Positions 31,821-42,565 of a stretch of 64,000 nucleotides of DNA are shown in pieces (positions within the stretch are counted from its first letter, which is position 1; each line of letters begins with the position of its first letter). The translations under genes and the position numbers were made by a program. Below the pieces are notes generated by a model that saw only the letters and a list, made by a program, of their open reading frames with translations, had not been told where the DNA came from and made no database searches. Source of the stretch: Adiantum capillus-veneris (Eukaryota; Streptophyta; Polypodiopsida; Polypodiales; Pteridaceae); NCBI GenBank assembly GCA_014529385.2, contig CM043956.1, positions 86,355,721 through 86,419,720 of the forward strand, read 5' to 3'.

Positions 31821-33335
31821 TGAAGCATGGTTTTTAGGACCCCTTCTGAAGATGCAATAAAGGAACAGTCAGTTGTTGGGGAGATGAGGATACTCTAGTC
31901 CAAGGGATCTCGAAAGAGAAGAAAATCTACTTCACAAGCACCAAAGAGTAAAAAGTGCCATGGACAGAAGATACGTGGGAACGAGCTCTTATGCATGCCT
32001 ATAACCTATATCTTACAGAATAGCCCATTCTAGGTGTGAATTTCTAGTGAAATTTACACGAGGATGTTCGTGTGGACTCACTGCACAGCATACTCCGTTT
32101 TCACTTTTTTACTGACAGTAAATATTTTTTACCTACAATAAATAATTTTCACCTGCATGGTAAATACAAATCACTTTTTACCTACAGTAACTTTTTTTAC
32201 CCATGGTAAACATTTTTTTACTGCACCATAAGTATTTGGTAGGTAACAATTCACTGTTACTAGAAGCAGTGATTGGGCATCAACAATGCAGTTACAGGAG
32301 GAGGAAAGGGGAAAATCTTATGGTAAAGGTGAGTCAAGAGGGATAAAGACTTTTGAGTTGAAAAGAGACATGCTGATTTTTTCAAAGAACACATGTCAAA
32401 AGAAGCCATGGTTGAGGATTTTTTGAGAATTTGATATTCAGGAGGACCCAGCTGCCACCTTCCCCCCCGCAGGTCCCCCCCCTAACATGTACAGAACCTC
32501 CAGTTTCAACAACCACCTACCTGCTCTTAAATGCTGGTCAAGGCCTTATCCCTATGTGTGACAATCAGAAAAATCAGCATTTACCCTCCCCTCTCACATC
32601 ACTCTAGAGAATATCTTGATGGTGACATATGAGGTGACCTGAATCTGTTGACCACCCTAAGCAAAAAGTAACCCCAATCAGCGGATTTAAGCATGTTTAT
32701 CCCTAATCCTAAACCCTCTCAGAAACCTATATAAGGAGGCATTCTCTCACTCAAAACCAACACTTCACCCACTTCACCAAGCAATGAAGCTATGACGACA
32801 TTGCTAACAACGAGGAGCTATGGATGGAGCTCTACTCTCTCTCTCTCTCTCTCTCTTCCTCTAGTATGCTACATTACTAGCCCTAAAACCTAAATAAGGA
32901 GTCTTGTCTCATGCTCCATGGCCACCATACTCGCCATCATTCTCTAAGGTATTGATGTGTTGCTAGTAGGATCATACCTACTTGCTGGGTTGATTGTTTT
33001 TTTGACAAGGGATTATGCCATCCTTGGCTTGCTTCTCTATATCCTTGTTATGTATGATCAGATGCCGTTGTATTGTTAAGCTGATGTCTTGTGTATATAT
33101 ATGCTACATAAGGTCCCTAAGCTTTGTTTCTATGTGTTTTGCCATATGTTTTGATGCCATCATAATGCCAAAAGTCTCACTTGCCTAAGTGCACTATGTG
33201 TGAGGTCCCTAAACCTCTTAATTTAGGGTGGTGCCCCCTTTGTTTTGTTCTTTGCTTGTTTGCATGAGGCGTGGTTTGTGGAGTGTGCACGAGTACAGAG
33301 GCCACCCGATTGCACTGCTCTTTTTCCCGCTATCA
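31821..33335 (+). mobile_element. R6 3' LTR (1,515 bp)
   Basis: TGAAGCATGG ... CGCTATCA, same length as the 5' LTR. The TATA box copy is at 32728-32734. Bases 32221-33016 are identical to the 5' LTR, including the (CT)n run. Confidence 0.96.
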
Positions 33336-33340
33336 TATGT

Positions 33341-33847
33341 ATGCATAATCTGCCAACAATAGAACCCGAGCATCAAGTAGGAATCACTAGTACATAGCCT
33401 ATGACGAGGTCACGAAAAGGGTGCTTCAGCCACGTGTATGAACGAAAGGATCTCACATTTGAGAATCCCCCATCTCAATAAAACCTCACGCTCGACCCTC
33501 TCACAAAAGCTTATGCAAATCTCATATAGTCAAGTCTCAGAAATGACTATCTTCCAAACCAAGTATCAGAGATGGCTGGGACTACCATATAAATCAAGTA
33601 TGGCTTCAGAAAGGCGTACAATGGCAACATCCACAAGTAACGTACAGTACAAGACAATGCGCTCAAATAGGTTCCAATTGATGCATACCCATGGCAATTG
33701 CAAGTGACTTTTACTGTCAGTGTATCACTCTATTCCAGCTACTTGTATGTGTGTGAATCACCTGTACTTGTACCTGTAACGTGTAACTGTAACTTGTAAC
33801 CTGTAATCTGTAATCTCGAAGTTGAAGGTACTCGAAGAAGGTTCTCC
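33341..33847 (-). mobile_element. R5 leader, outer part of unit b
   Basis: Continues unit b of the R5 leader duplication after R6: TATGCATAATCTGCCAACAA matches 22501 onwards in unit a. No ORF is supported. Short repeats of CTGTAACCTGTAATCTG lie near the primer site. Confidence 0.8.
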
Positions 33848-33859
33848 GTGGGGGCGCCA
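33848..33859 (-). other. R5 primer binding site
   Basis: On the minus strand TGGCGCCCCCAC, one transition away from the R6 and R7 site, 6 nt from the LTR edge at 33866. Confidence 0.8.
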
Positions 33860-33865
33860 AAAGAA

Positions 33866-34930
33866 TGTGAGTGGGATGGAAACACACACAACATCTCTAT
33901 AATGACCCAACACACATTGTTGGGATGATATACACACACACACTATGGGGCACCACTCGGCTTACACAACCCACCTGGCCGAGACAAGGAACACACTGAT
34001 GGAGTGAGAGGAGAGAGACTATCCGTTTGCCCACTCAACACAGACACATACACACACACACACCCAAAAATTTCAGCTCAAAAGAGTAAGGTTTCTAATG
34101 ATTAGATACAATTGAGCTTGGGCCAACACCAATGGGATAAATAGCTCACACAATATGGGTAAAATATGCCAGATACAGTCACAAATTGGAGAAGAGGCTT
34201 CGCTCATAAGAGAAACTTACACAGCCAAAATAGAAAAAAGAAAACAATGAGAAATTTGGTAAAATGGACAACGCCGTCGTGTCTGGAACGGCCCAAAACC
34301 CCAGTCCACAATGTCAAAGTACTCAAATCCGACTTCGGATGAGCAGTTTATGGCCAAAACAGGCTCCAAAAATAGCACAAACACAATTGCGGCTGTTCCT
34401 CCTCTTCTCTCCACGTTTTTTCTGGTGTTATCTCAAGTTTTTCATTTCCCACACTTAGCTTTATTACTTTGGGCACCTTTGGCCTTTTAGCTGACCTCAA
34501 ACGGACCCGCCTCGCAGTGTCCATCCGCACACTTGGCACTCAACTTTTTCCAATAATGCATCCCGCAACCACGTGAAGTGGCCCCCAAATATAGTCCTCA
34601 TGATGAACGTTTTGCATAATTATCACAAGAAAACACCCACGTTGTGTTCGTACTTATCCACGTGCAAGTATTGACCCCATTCGACCTCCTGACGCCACTA
34701 GATGCCATCTGCCACACCTGCTTACCTCATGTCGTCGGCCCGCAGATAGCTTCCTCGAGAAGTTTTACACGCTACGTACCAAATCCTCATTATTATAGAA
34801 AAACACACTGGTACTGGCGAGAGTAAAAATCAATGCACTATGTACATGCTGTCCTACCTCTACACATGTGGGCCCCACGTAACCACCTGGCTCTGGAAAA
34901 TGGGCAATCCTTTATTCGATGCACCATGCA
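33866..34930 (-). mobile_element. R5 5' LTR (right edge uncertain)
   Basis: On the plus strand it begins TGTGAGTGGG next to the primer site. It includes CA-rich runs near 33930 and 34048. No second LTR exists for comparison; the far edge lies where R3 integrase sequence resumes, somewhere in 34.83-34.93 kb. Confidence 0.6.
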
Positions 34931-35186
34931 TTTGTATATACATATGCAAAATCTCTTGCTCCAAAAAACTCCTAACAACGTTACGAACTCACTATGTCAG
35001 AAAGTAATATATGAATATCATGCTCCTCCATATGTGGGGCATAGAGGGATTCAAGCTACCCTAAGAGGGATAGAAATGTACTTCTATTGGCCTACCATGA
35101 AAGCGAACATACAAGAGTATGTTTCAAAATGTGTGGTTTACCAAAAGATGAAGTTTGATAGAGGGAAGCAACCTGGTTTGCCTTAA
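34833..35186 (+). pseudogene. R3 pol resumed: integrase zinc finger
   Basis: The sure part starts near 34990: KVIYEYHAPPYVGHRGIQAT and MEMYFYWPTM-type sequence (IEMYFYWPTMKANIQEYVSKC), with HHCC residues H, H and CVVYQK; the second Cys of CxxC is replaced by Tyr. The residues before about 34930 may belong to the R5 LTR. A TAA at 35184-35186 ends the segment. RNase H, which should precede this, is absent. Confidence 0.8.
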
Positions 35187-35189
35187 CCT

Positions 35190-35842
35190 TTGCCAATCCC
35201 TAATTCACCCAGGAAGAGAATATCCATGGATTTTATCTTTGGATTGCCTAAGTCTATCCATGGGAATATGAGAATATGGACAATAGTAGACAGGTTTAGC
35301 AAACAAGTTCATTTCATACCTGTCAAAAAGACTATTAAGGCCCATCAAATGGCAACCCTCTTTATATCACAAATCTTTAAGTACCACGGCATGCCAATGT
35401 CAATAGTTTCGGATAGAGATCCTAGAATGACTAGCAATTTTTGGAAGGGTCTCTTTGAGAATCTAGGTACAAGGCTAAATTTCTCTTCAGCCTATCACCC
35501 GAAAACGGATGGCCAAAGTGAGATAGCTAACCTAAAAATTCTTGATCTACTAAAATCTTATGTCATTGAAGTAGATCAAAGGTCCCAATGGGAGAAGTAC
35601 TTACCTTTAGTGGAGTATTCTTAGAATAACCTAGTACATACATCCACGGGAAAATCACCTTTTGAGGTAATTGAGGGAAGATCAAAAAGTCCCCTACTAC
35701 TTAAGGTACATGGGAAGATCTTCGTTGTAGATGAATATAGTTCCAAAAGATTAAAGATGTTATATCCATCTCATAGCAAAGGAAAAAGTCTGTTGTTAAC
35801 AAGCATAGAAGATCCCTGACCTTTAAAGAAATTGATTGGGTC
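35190..35842 (+). pseudogene. R3 pol: integrase catalytic core
   Basis: In frame with the zinc finger after the stop. RISMDFIFGLPKSIHGN has the first Asp, SIVSDRDPRMTSNFWKGL the second, and SSAYHPKTDGQSEIANL the Glu, so the DDE residues survive. A TAG at 35622-35624 follows LPLVEYS where an Ala/Tyr-Asn block is usual. The reading frame then decays and shifts before the C-terminal module. Confidence 0.88.
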
Positions 35843-36307
35843 TTGCTTAAATTTCCCAAGGCGTTGTTAAGGCACACGACGGGCAAGAATCCTACGGGAC
35901 ACCAAAAGTACTATGCTAAACCAGCAAAAAGGTACTATGGCCCCTTTCAGATTCTTAAGCCAATAAATGAGGCGGCTTATCATCTCAAGTTGCCCAACCA
36001 CTTGCTCATACACAATGCTTTCCATGTGAGCCTGTTAAAGTCTTACCAAGGAGAGCCACCCCAAGAAGCAACCATAGAAGACCCACCGGAGACTGAAGAC
36101 CAAGAAGAGGTACTATAGCCCGAGTCCATTCTTCGACACAAAGACAAGGTATTGAGAAAAGACAAGGTATTAAGAGGCGGTAAGATTATCCAATGGTATC
36201 TTATTAAGTTTAAGAATTATCCTTTTGAAGATGCTAGATGGATGCAAGGCATACAATTAAAGGATAACCTAAACCTTGTCAATGCTTACAATGATTTTCT
36301 AGTGTAA
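35843..36307 (+). pseudogene. R3 pol: GPY/F module and chromodomain
   Basis: The first part, KRYYGPFQILKPINEAAYHL and IHNAFHVSLLKSYQGEPP, is the classic GPY/F module. After a TAG at 36116-36118, in the same frame, PESILRHKD, IIQWYLIKFKNYPFEDARWM and NLVNAYNDFLV form a chromodomain that in chromoviruses directs integration through chromatin contacts. An 18-bp in-frame duplication repeats KDKVLR. This domain classifies R3 as a chromovirus. Confidence 0.9.
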
Positions 36308-36664
36308 TCAAATGTAAATATGTTTTAAATGATCAATGTTTTTGTCTTATAAGACTCTCTTTTTCTTTATTGTGCAAAAATGTTAAGAAGTATGCATATG
36401 CTTAGGATCATCTTTGTGGCGACAACGTCTCCCAAACCTCAAGTAGAGCTTGTCACTCTACTATGGAAGATTGATACGGACTAATAAGCAGACATGCTTG
36501 TGGTAGCTAAGTCTCTCAAGCACCAAATGGATTAGTCAACCATTCTAGAACGATGTTGTAGGGTAAAACTAGGATCCTCTACCAGCTAGCGAACGGACTA
36601 ATGATTAGGCTCTATCTTCTCTACCTCATGGTCAAGGACAACAATAATATCAAGCGAGAGGTAA
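36308..36664 (+). other. R3 3' untranslated region
   Basis: No ORF. The last bases, AAGCGAGAGG, just before the 3' LTR are a weak polypurine tract. Confidence 0.6.
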
Positions 36665-39443
36665 TGTCAGAAAAACCTAATTTCTCCAAAATATTTTCTT
36701 ATATTAAAATAATCATTTAATAGAGAAAAATACTAGGGGGGATCAAAGGTTGGATATTGGAAAGGCTTCCAAACCGGTCTCAACAAGGGATCCAAAAGAC
36801 AAGAATTGGGGATCCACACGGGGATGGTCTACTTAAGAGCACAATACATCAATGGAGTTTAAAAGACTCCTAGGTTTAACCCCATTAAGACTTCCATAGG
36901 GCAAAGTTCTAATATTTTAACTCGAAAGGTCATAGGCCATGGGAACTTGGCTTAGTGACTAAAAGTGCTAACTCTAGAAGTCAATAATTGCAATCAGCAA
37001 GAAGACAAAGGAGAGGGCAAGCTGGGAAGAGGACACACTGGGAATCTTACACACACACACACACACACTATACTTTTCACAAAGCAAATAGGTAGGCATG
37101 CAAGAAAACCCCCAATTCTTGCATGGATCCTATTGGATGGACATAGAGGTGGACCAATGAGGGCTCAGCTAGTGTAAACTAAATTTGTTAGTTTATAAAT
37201 GCTTAAAAAAACAACCAGTAATAAATAGTCTCCCTAAAAGACTATTGGACAGCCAAAAGCTCCAATGAAAATTAAGCAGCTCCTAAATTTGCTCAATTCC
37301 TATTGGCCAGAAGACTAAAAGGTCCAATAGGATTCAGATGATTAAATTTATTATTTGAGCATTTACAAAAAGGGGAAAAGGGTGCACACTTGTCACAAGG
37401 CTTTTGATTGGGCCTCTCAAAGGCTATTGGCTAAAACATTCATGGTCCAATAGGAAGCCAACAAGAGTAAAACTCTTGCTCAAATGCTATTGGCTAGGAT
37501 TTTCAAGGGCCAATAGGAAGCCATCATCAGTAAGTGGCAATAGGGGTTGACCAAGATGAGAGAGGGGGCTGATTTGGGACGGAATTATTCCACACACACA
37601 CACACACACATAGACACAAGCTCATGCGTGAAGTGAAGAAAGTCTATCTCCTTCTTAAGCTTTAACACTAGGTTGGTAATGGAACACTTTTATGTCCTGT
37701 TAAGTGACCATTTTCCTTGAATTATGTCAAGAGTTTCAAAATGGATTTTGAGGTGCTATCTATCTAGAAAGTTGTCTCATGAGCTGAAAAAAACTCGACA
37801 TTTTTTTGGAATATCAATTCCATCTTTAACCTTGTCCTTGCACAACATTTCACAACCTAAACTGTGTGAAAAAACGGGTCCTGTTTTTGGCATTTTTCAA
37901 CTTTTTGCAACTATACCACTCTAGAACTCATGTTTATGAGGTCTATAATGATAGAGAACTATCTTTAGTAGTCCTCAACATGTCCTAATGCTACTAGGGA
38001 GAAATAAATGTTAAAGTTGTAAGTTATGACCAAATTACAAAAATTATCAAATCCTGTTTTTTAGCCAATTTTAGCTCTTCTATGATTTTTTTGGTGGCTT
38101 TCATGATATCCAAATGCAGTTTTGATTTTCTATGTCGCATATTGTAACATAAAGCTAGTATTCCTTGAGTTTTGGGGCACCTAATACCCTATTTTTCATA
38201 GTAGACAATGATGGTTTATTTTTTCAATTATAGAAGAAAACGAAACATTCTAGTATATCAAGTATATCTTTTTCAATATTGTTAGTTTCTTGTGACAACT
38301 ACATGCATTTTGTAGGTAGTAACCATATCTAGTCATAAGGATCAAATTTGGCTAGATATTGAATAGTTTCTATGGGATTCTACAACTCATAATGTTGAAC
38401 GCAGTTTTTTCATGTTTGTTGTATTTAGCACTTCATCTTTGTCCCCAAGATTCCCCTTGGGAAGAGATGTATTATTCTTTTGACATGCTCCATGGATCCT
38501 TATGAACCTAAAGGACAATAGGGAACTAAGAAAACATGCATATATTATTTGTATTTAGCGTGGCTATAGAAACGTTGATGATAGGTTTGCAGAATGATAA
38601 AAATTCAACTTTTTTGTACCTATTTCTTTTGGCAAAACAAAAAATAGTGAGTGAGAAGCAATCATATGTTCTAATCACCAAACCATTGAAGTTAACCAGG
38701 GAATTTATCTCAAGTCCTGCAAAAATCCCTAATCTTATTTTTATGCAACAAAACGTAAGAAATGACTGTTTTGATGAAAATGTACTGGTCCATCAACTTT
38801 GGAGGCTTGGTGTGACCAAAAGATGAGAAATTTTACAAGTTTATTATTTTTTCCATTTGTAGTAGGCCTTGAACTATAACCTCATGAAAGGATTTTACAA
38901 AATGAGTGGATCTACTATGGTTTTGGAGGTTTTTTTCAAAACCCTGAAAGGACACTTTTATGTCCTGTTAGGTTACCAACCTAGTGTTAATGGAAAGCTC
39001 TTCATCTACTCCAAAGTTGTGAGAAGTGAGGCCTACACCAACAAAATCTTGGCTTGTGATGCAAATCCAACCAAGAGACAAGCTCTAATGCATGCTCATC
39101 TCCTCTTCCATGCTAATTACTAAGCTATGCTAAGCTATTATGAGTGATTATGTGAGGAGAAATACTTCGTTCTAGTAGGAGTAATTGTTTTATTTCTAAG
39201 ATCTACTCTCGTACCCCGGTAGCTCTCACCATCTTCAAAGGTGTGTGAGGTCATGGGCCCGAGAACAACAAGGAATTGATGTAGTGCTTGAAGCTTCCAT
39301 CTTCGTTGCACTAGTTATTGAAGGAACACAAATAATTATATTGTAAAATGTATCCCTTAATGGGGGATAACTATAATACAAAACCTATTGAGGGGGGGAC
39401 CGACTCCATGTGGATATGGTCCTCAATTGTTGTCAAGTGTTAA

Positions 39444-39478
<35 letters not shown>

Positions 39479-39639
39479 ATTGTTCATGCCTAATTCTAAC
39501 TAGTTGTTATGATTTTGTTGCTCTCTCTCTCTCCAACCAAGCACTCTTGCTATGCTCATTAGGAATCTCTCGTAAAGAAATGCTCACGATGTCTATGTGA
39601 TTTCCGCTACACATAAGTAATTACCCATCAAATGTTACA
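36665..39639 (+). mobile_element. R3 3' LTR with T2 inserted (2,975 bp)
   Basis: TGTCAGAAAAACC ... AAATGTTACA. Subtracting T2 with one TTAA (1,325 bp) leaves about 1,650 bp, close to the 5' LTR. The CCAAT-rich block recurs around 37150-37540. CA and CT microsatellites differ in length from the 5' copy. Confidence 0.93.
37666..38986 (-). mobile_element. T2: 1,321-bp TTAA-flanked transposon, inverted copy of T1
   Basis: CACTAGGTTGGTAA ... TTACCAACCTAGTG with TTAA at 37662-37665 and 38987-38990. Compared with T1 it lies in opposite orientation and has the same length. The R3 5' LTR at 10281-10300 reads CTAAAGCTTTAATGGAAAGC, which is the unoccupied site. Confidence 0.95.
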
Positions 39640-39779
39640 CTACTAGTACAACAACGCTGCCTCCGGTGGTGCTATGTGGATTTTCTTGGCTTAGACATAC
39701 CATCATTATTTGCATATAATTCCTTTGGGCAGACTGAGAAGAGGCCATGAAAGGAATGGTTGTGTGTGTGTGTGTGAGT

Positions 39780-39870
<91 letters not shown>

Positions 39871-40240
39871 GATTATCATCCACGGAGGTTAGATATGACC
39901 CATGAGATCAGGTACAAAACATGCAATGGTTCCTTCTAAGTGAAGGCATTAGATACATATCAGTTAAGGAATGAGGGTACATTGGGAGGGTCATAAAGAA
40001 AAAGAAAATATAAGGGGGGTTGAGAGAGGGGGGAGCTGCTTTATTAGGAGTTTGAAACCCGTAATAATGGCTTTACCACCTCTATAGACTACCCATTTAC
40101 CTTGCTTATGGGATTCATACATCTTCTTCAACTCATTATTTTTAGACTCAAATTGATTCTTGTAGCTATTCAATCATCCAAAGCTTTTTCGCCTTGAGGA
40201 GGCGGGATTGACGTAGTAGTGTCATCCAGTCCTCTTTGTG

Positions 40241-40243
<3 letters not shown>
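39640..40243. other. No gene; compound (TG)n(AG)n at 39760-39867
   Basis: CTACT at 39640-39644 is the right target duplication of R3. A TG run passes into an AG run of about 90 bp at 39760-39867. Open frames here are microsatellite translations. Confidence 0.85.

Positions 40244-40302
<59 letters not shown>
40244..40302. repeat. (GA)n microsatellite
   Basis: About 29 GA units without interruption. Confidence 0.97.
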
Positions 40303-40304
<2 letters not shown>

Positions 40305-40454
40305 ATATGGGCTCCACATGTTCCCATAGAATGTGCAAACATGGCCTCTTCATTAGAGGAAAAAGCTATGTTCTTGTCGCACTCGAAATTCCTCTTGATC
40401 CCTTGCACCTTTGGTAGGCAAGCATTTGTAAACTACTACTTGGGTTCTCTATGT

Positions 40455-40519
40455 AAGGTGCCCAACTATGGTGGGTGAAGATGGTGGGGATCCATGGTAG
40501 CTTGGGAACATGCAGAGAA

Positions 40520-40557
<38 letters not shown>

Positions 40558-40740
40558 TGATCGACACAACAAAAAAGAAACACTATGAAATATGATTATT
40601 TAAAGCCTTTACATATATAACCAATTTAACTAATTATAGCCACTCTTTCCCATGCACAAATGAGTGTATCATCTACATGGAATAGGGCTTGTTCCCATAG
40701 GTATAGACTTAACTAAACCAAGGCTTGAAAACCCAACAAT
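40455..40740. repeat. Dispersed repeat W, copy 1, around a (GA)n run
   Basis: The left arm (GGTGGGTGAAG ... GGATCCATGG ... CTTGGGAACATG) and the right arm (ACTAATTATAGCCACTCTTTCCCATGCAC) match copies at 42009-42565. A (GA)n run at 40528-40554 separates the arms. Possibly an LTR on the minus strand. Confidence 0.7.
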
Positions 40741-42008
40741 TCCTACCTCAAGCTTGAACTAGACTCACCACTCTCATGATACTTTGCATTTTGGTGTACT
40801 CGCGCGTCAACCATGAGTTTTAGGTTCTATCTAACAACCAAGGGTTTTGATATACCCATAACCTGGTGCTATGATAACGAATCCCGGTCAAACACATAGG
40901 GTGTACGGAAAAAGTAGCTACCATCAAATGGAGTTTTTGGTTTACTTTCAAACCTTGGAATTAGGTTTACCCAATAACCTCATGAGAAGTGGATTACAAC
41001 AAGGACTTGGCCAAAAAATTGATAACTTGGGAGGTCTTACCACTTATGTGTGGTAATGTCTATACCCATTCAAATTTTTGGCATGGATATTAGTGACAAT
41101 TTATAAGCTAAAACAAGGCTTTGATCGATAATATATAGTTGTGTTGAATACATTAAACAAACCTTGAACAAATCTATGATATTGAATCGGTAAATATAAT
41201 TTGTGAAATCTTGTACCACAATCTTGAAGCAAATCTTCATGTTTTACATGTGTGATATACCTCTTGGTGCTTGAAGCAAATTGTTGGATTTTGGACGTTC
41301 TTCGTCTGTTTCCATATCAACATTTACCTTTCAATATAAAACATTATCACTAGAAAGAGATATTGATCTTGGATTTTGAGGATCTTACTATCAGAGAGGA
41401 TCAGTGTTCTCTTTAAAGCTAGATGGGCATGTTCAATGGACAGATGCTTCAAGGAAAAGTGGACACCTTACTCTTTTTCCACCTTAGGCTTTAAGAGATT
41501 TGGCAACAAATTTTACAAGATGAAACTCCAAAGATTTTGTTTATTTGTAGCTTGCTTTTCATGCATGAGAATATTTTCCATGTCGATTGGTGTTTTGAGA
41601 AGTTTGAATTTGTTGGACTGTAGTGTTATAAATTGCTTACAAAATCACTTTTGCTGCATGTGCCTCAGAGATGTATAAGCATTTTTATGAACCGACTTCA
41701 CAATCTTGACTGGTGGGGGCTGTGAAGACCCTCTAGCCAAGGCTCAAAAAGGATGGCCACTACTAACATAGTGTGAAAATAGAGGAATGAGAAACATATT
41801 TTATTTTGCTTCAGATAGTGGTAGACAGCACCGAACGTGCTTGATATATAGAAGACTGTAGAGACTGAATCATGAGCACACATTGTGTAAAAAATGGAGG
41901 CTCATCACATGAAAAACCTATTAATGGTGGTTATGACCGAGAAAAACCACGCAGGTCGATGGAATCCTTCTCTCCTCTGCAACCAGTTGTTCCCATGGAT
42001 CTTTTTGA
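40741..42008. other. No gene recognised
   Basis: A 100-codon plus-strand frame (41376-41678) has no recognised motif and no supporting context. No repeat edges seen. Confidence 0.5.
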
Positions 42009-42267
42009 GCCATGGCCTATACCTCAAATCTTTGATACCACTTTGTACATTGCACAAATACGGTGGGTGAAGCCAGTGAGGATCCATGGCAACTTGGGAA
42101 TGTACAAATCATAAAAGACGGGGGAGAGGGGGGGGGGGGGGAGGTTTTTAGCCATGGCCTATACCCCAAAGCTTTGATACCACTTTGTACATTGCACAAA
42201 TATGATGGGTGAAGCCCGTGAGGATCCATGAAAACTTGGGAATGTACAAATCATAAAAGATGGGGGA

Positions 42268-42360
<93 letters not shown>

Positions 42361-42565
42361 GATCAACACAATAAAAAAGCAATTCTATGAATTATGAAAG
42401 GAAGTATGATTATTCAAAGCCTTTCTATACATCACCAATTTAACTAATTATAGCCACTCTTTCCCATGCACGATGGAGTGCATAATCTACATGGCATATG
42501 GCTTGTTCCCACGGATTTAGACTTCATTGGACTAGGACTTGGAAACCTAACACTTTCTCTCCAAT
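42009..42565 (-). repeat. Dispersed repeat W, copies 2 and 3, with primer-site-like motif
   Basis: Two left arms lie in tandem with a 142-bp period (42009, 42151), followed by a G-run (42268-42298), (AG)n to 42358 and one right arm. On the minus strand each left arm contains TGGTATCAAAG after a TACAAAG, resembling an LTR end plus a tRNA-Met primer site with one mismatch. This suggests a small minus-strand LTR element. Confidence 0.6.

Larger units (their letters stand above)
23491..33335 (+). mobile_element. R6: complete Tat-like Ty3/gypsy element (9,845 bp)
   Basis: Both LTRs are 1,515 bp. TATGT flanks both sides (23486-23490 and 33336-33340). Order: 5' LTR, primer site, unrecognised ORF1-like region, small leader ORF, gag with zinc knuckle, DGGA protease, RT, RNase H, a second (archaeal-type) RNase H, integrase, polypurine tract, 3' LTR. 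A second RNase H and an ORF upstream of gag are known hallmarks of the plant Tat/Ogre lineage. The LTRs differ at about 27 positions by my count (98.2%), yet gag-pol has at least six in-frame stops, two frameshifts and an internal deletion. Confidence 0.95.
20282..34930 (-). mobile_element. R5: minus-strand Tat-like gypsy element, 3' part deleted, carrying R6
   Basis: Read on the minus strand: LTR (right, from 33866), primer site TGGCGCCCCCAC, a duplicated leader with two small-ORF copies, gag and protease, ending abruptly at about 20282 beside R4. RT, RNase H, integrase and the 3' LTR are missing. R6 lies inside the outer leader copy between two TATGT duplications. Gag and protease wording is close to R6 and R7. 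The right edge against R3 integrase is uncertain, between about 34.83 and 34.93 kb. Confidence 0.85.
9277..39639 (+). mobile_element. R3: chromovirus (Ty3/gypsy) with nested insertions
   Basis: Both ends are defined. The 5' LTR starts TGTCAGAAAAACC and the 3' LTR ends AAATGTTACA. CTACT is present at 9272-9276 and again at 39640-39644 as a 5-bp target duplication. A tRNA-Met-type primer site follows the 5' LTR. Gag, protease and RT are on the left; integrase and a chromodomain are on the right. Between them sit R4, R5 and, inside R5, R6; the R3 3' LTR carries T2. The RNase H part of pol is absent from both halves, so sequence was lost at the junctions. The LTRs differ by roughly 12% in the stretch I aligned by eye, so R3 is much older than R6. 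Confidence 0.93.

Noticed and set aside
41376-41678. 100-codon Cys-rich plus-strand ORF as a secreted peptide gene
   Set aside because: No signal peptide cleavage pattern, conserved Cys spacing or supporting context; kept only as unassigned sequence.
39635-42369. Ser-Leu or Arg-Glu repeat proteins on both strands
   Set aside because: They are translations of (GA)n/(CT)n microsatellites.
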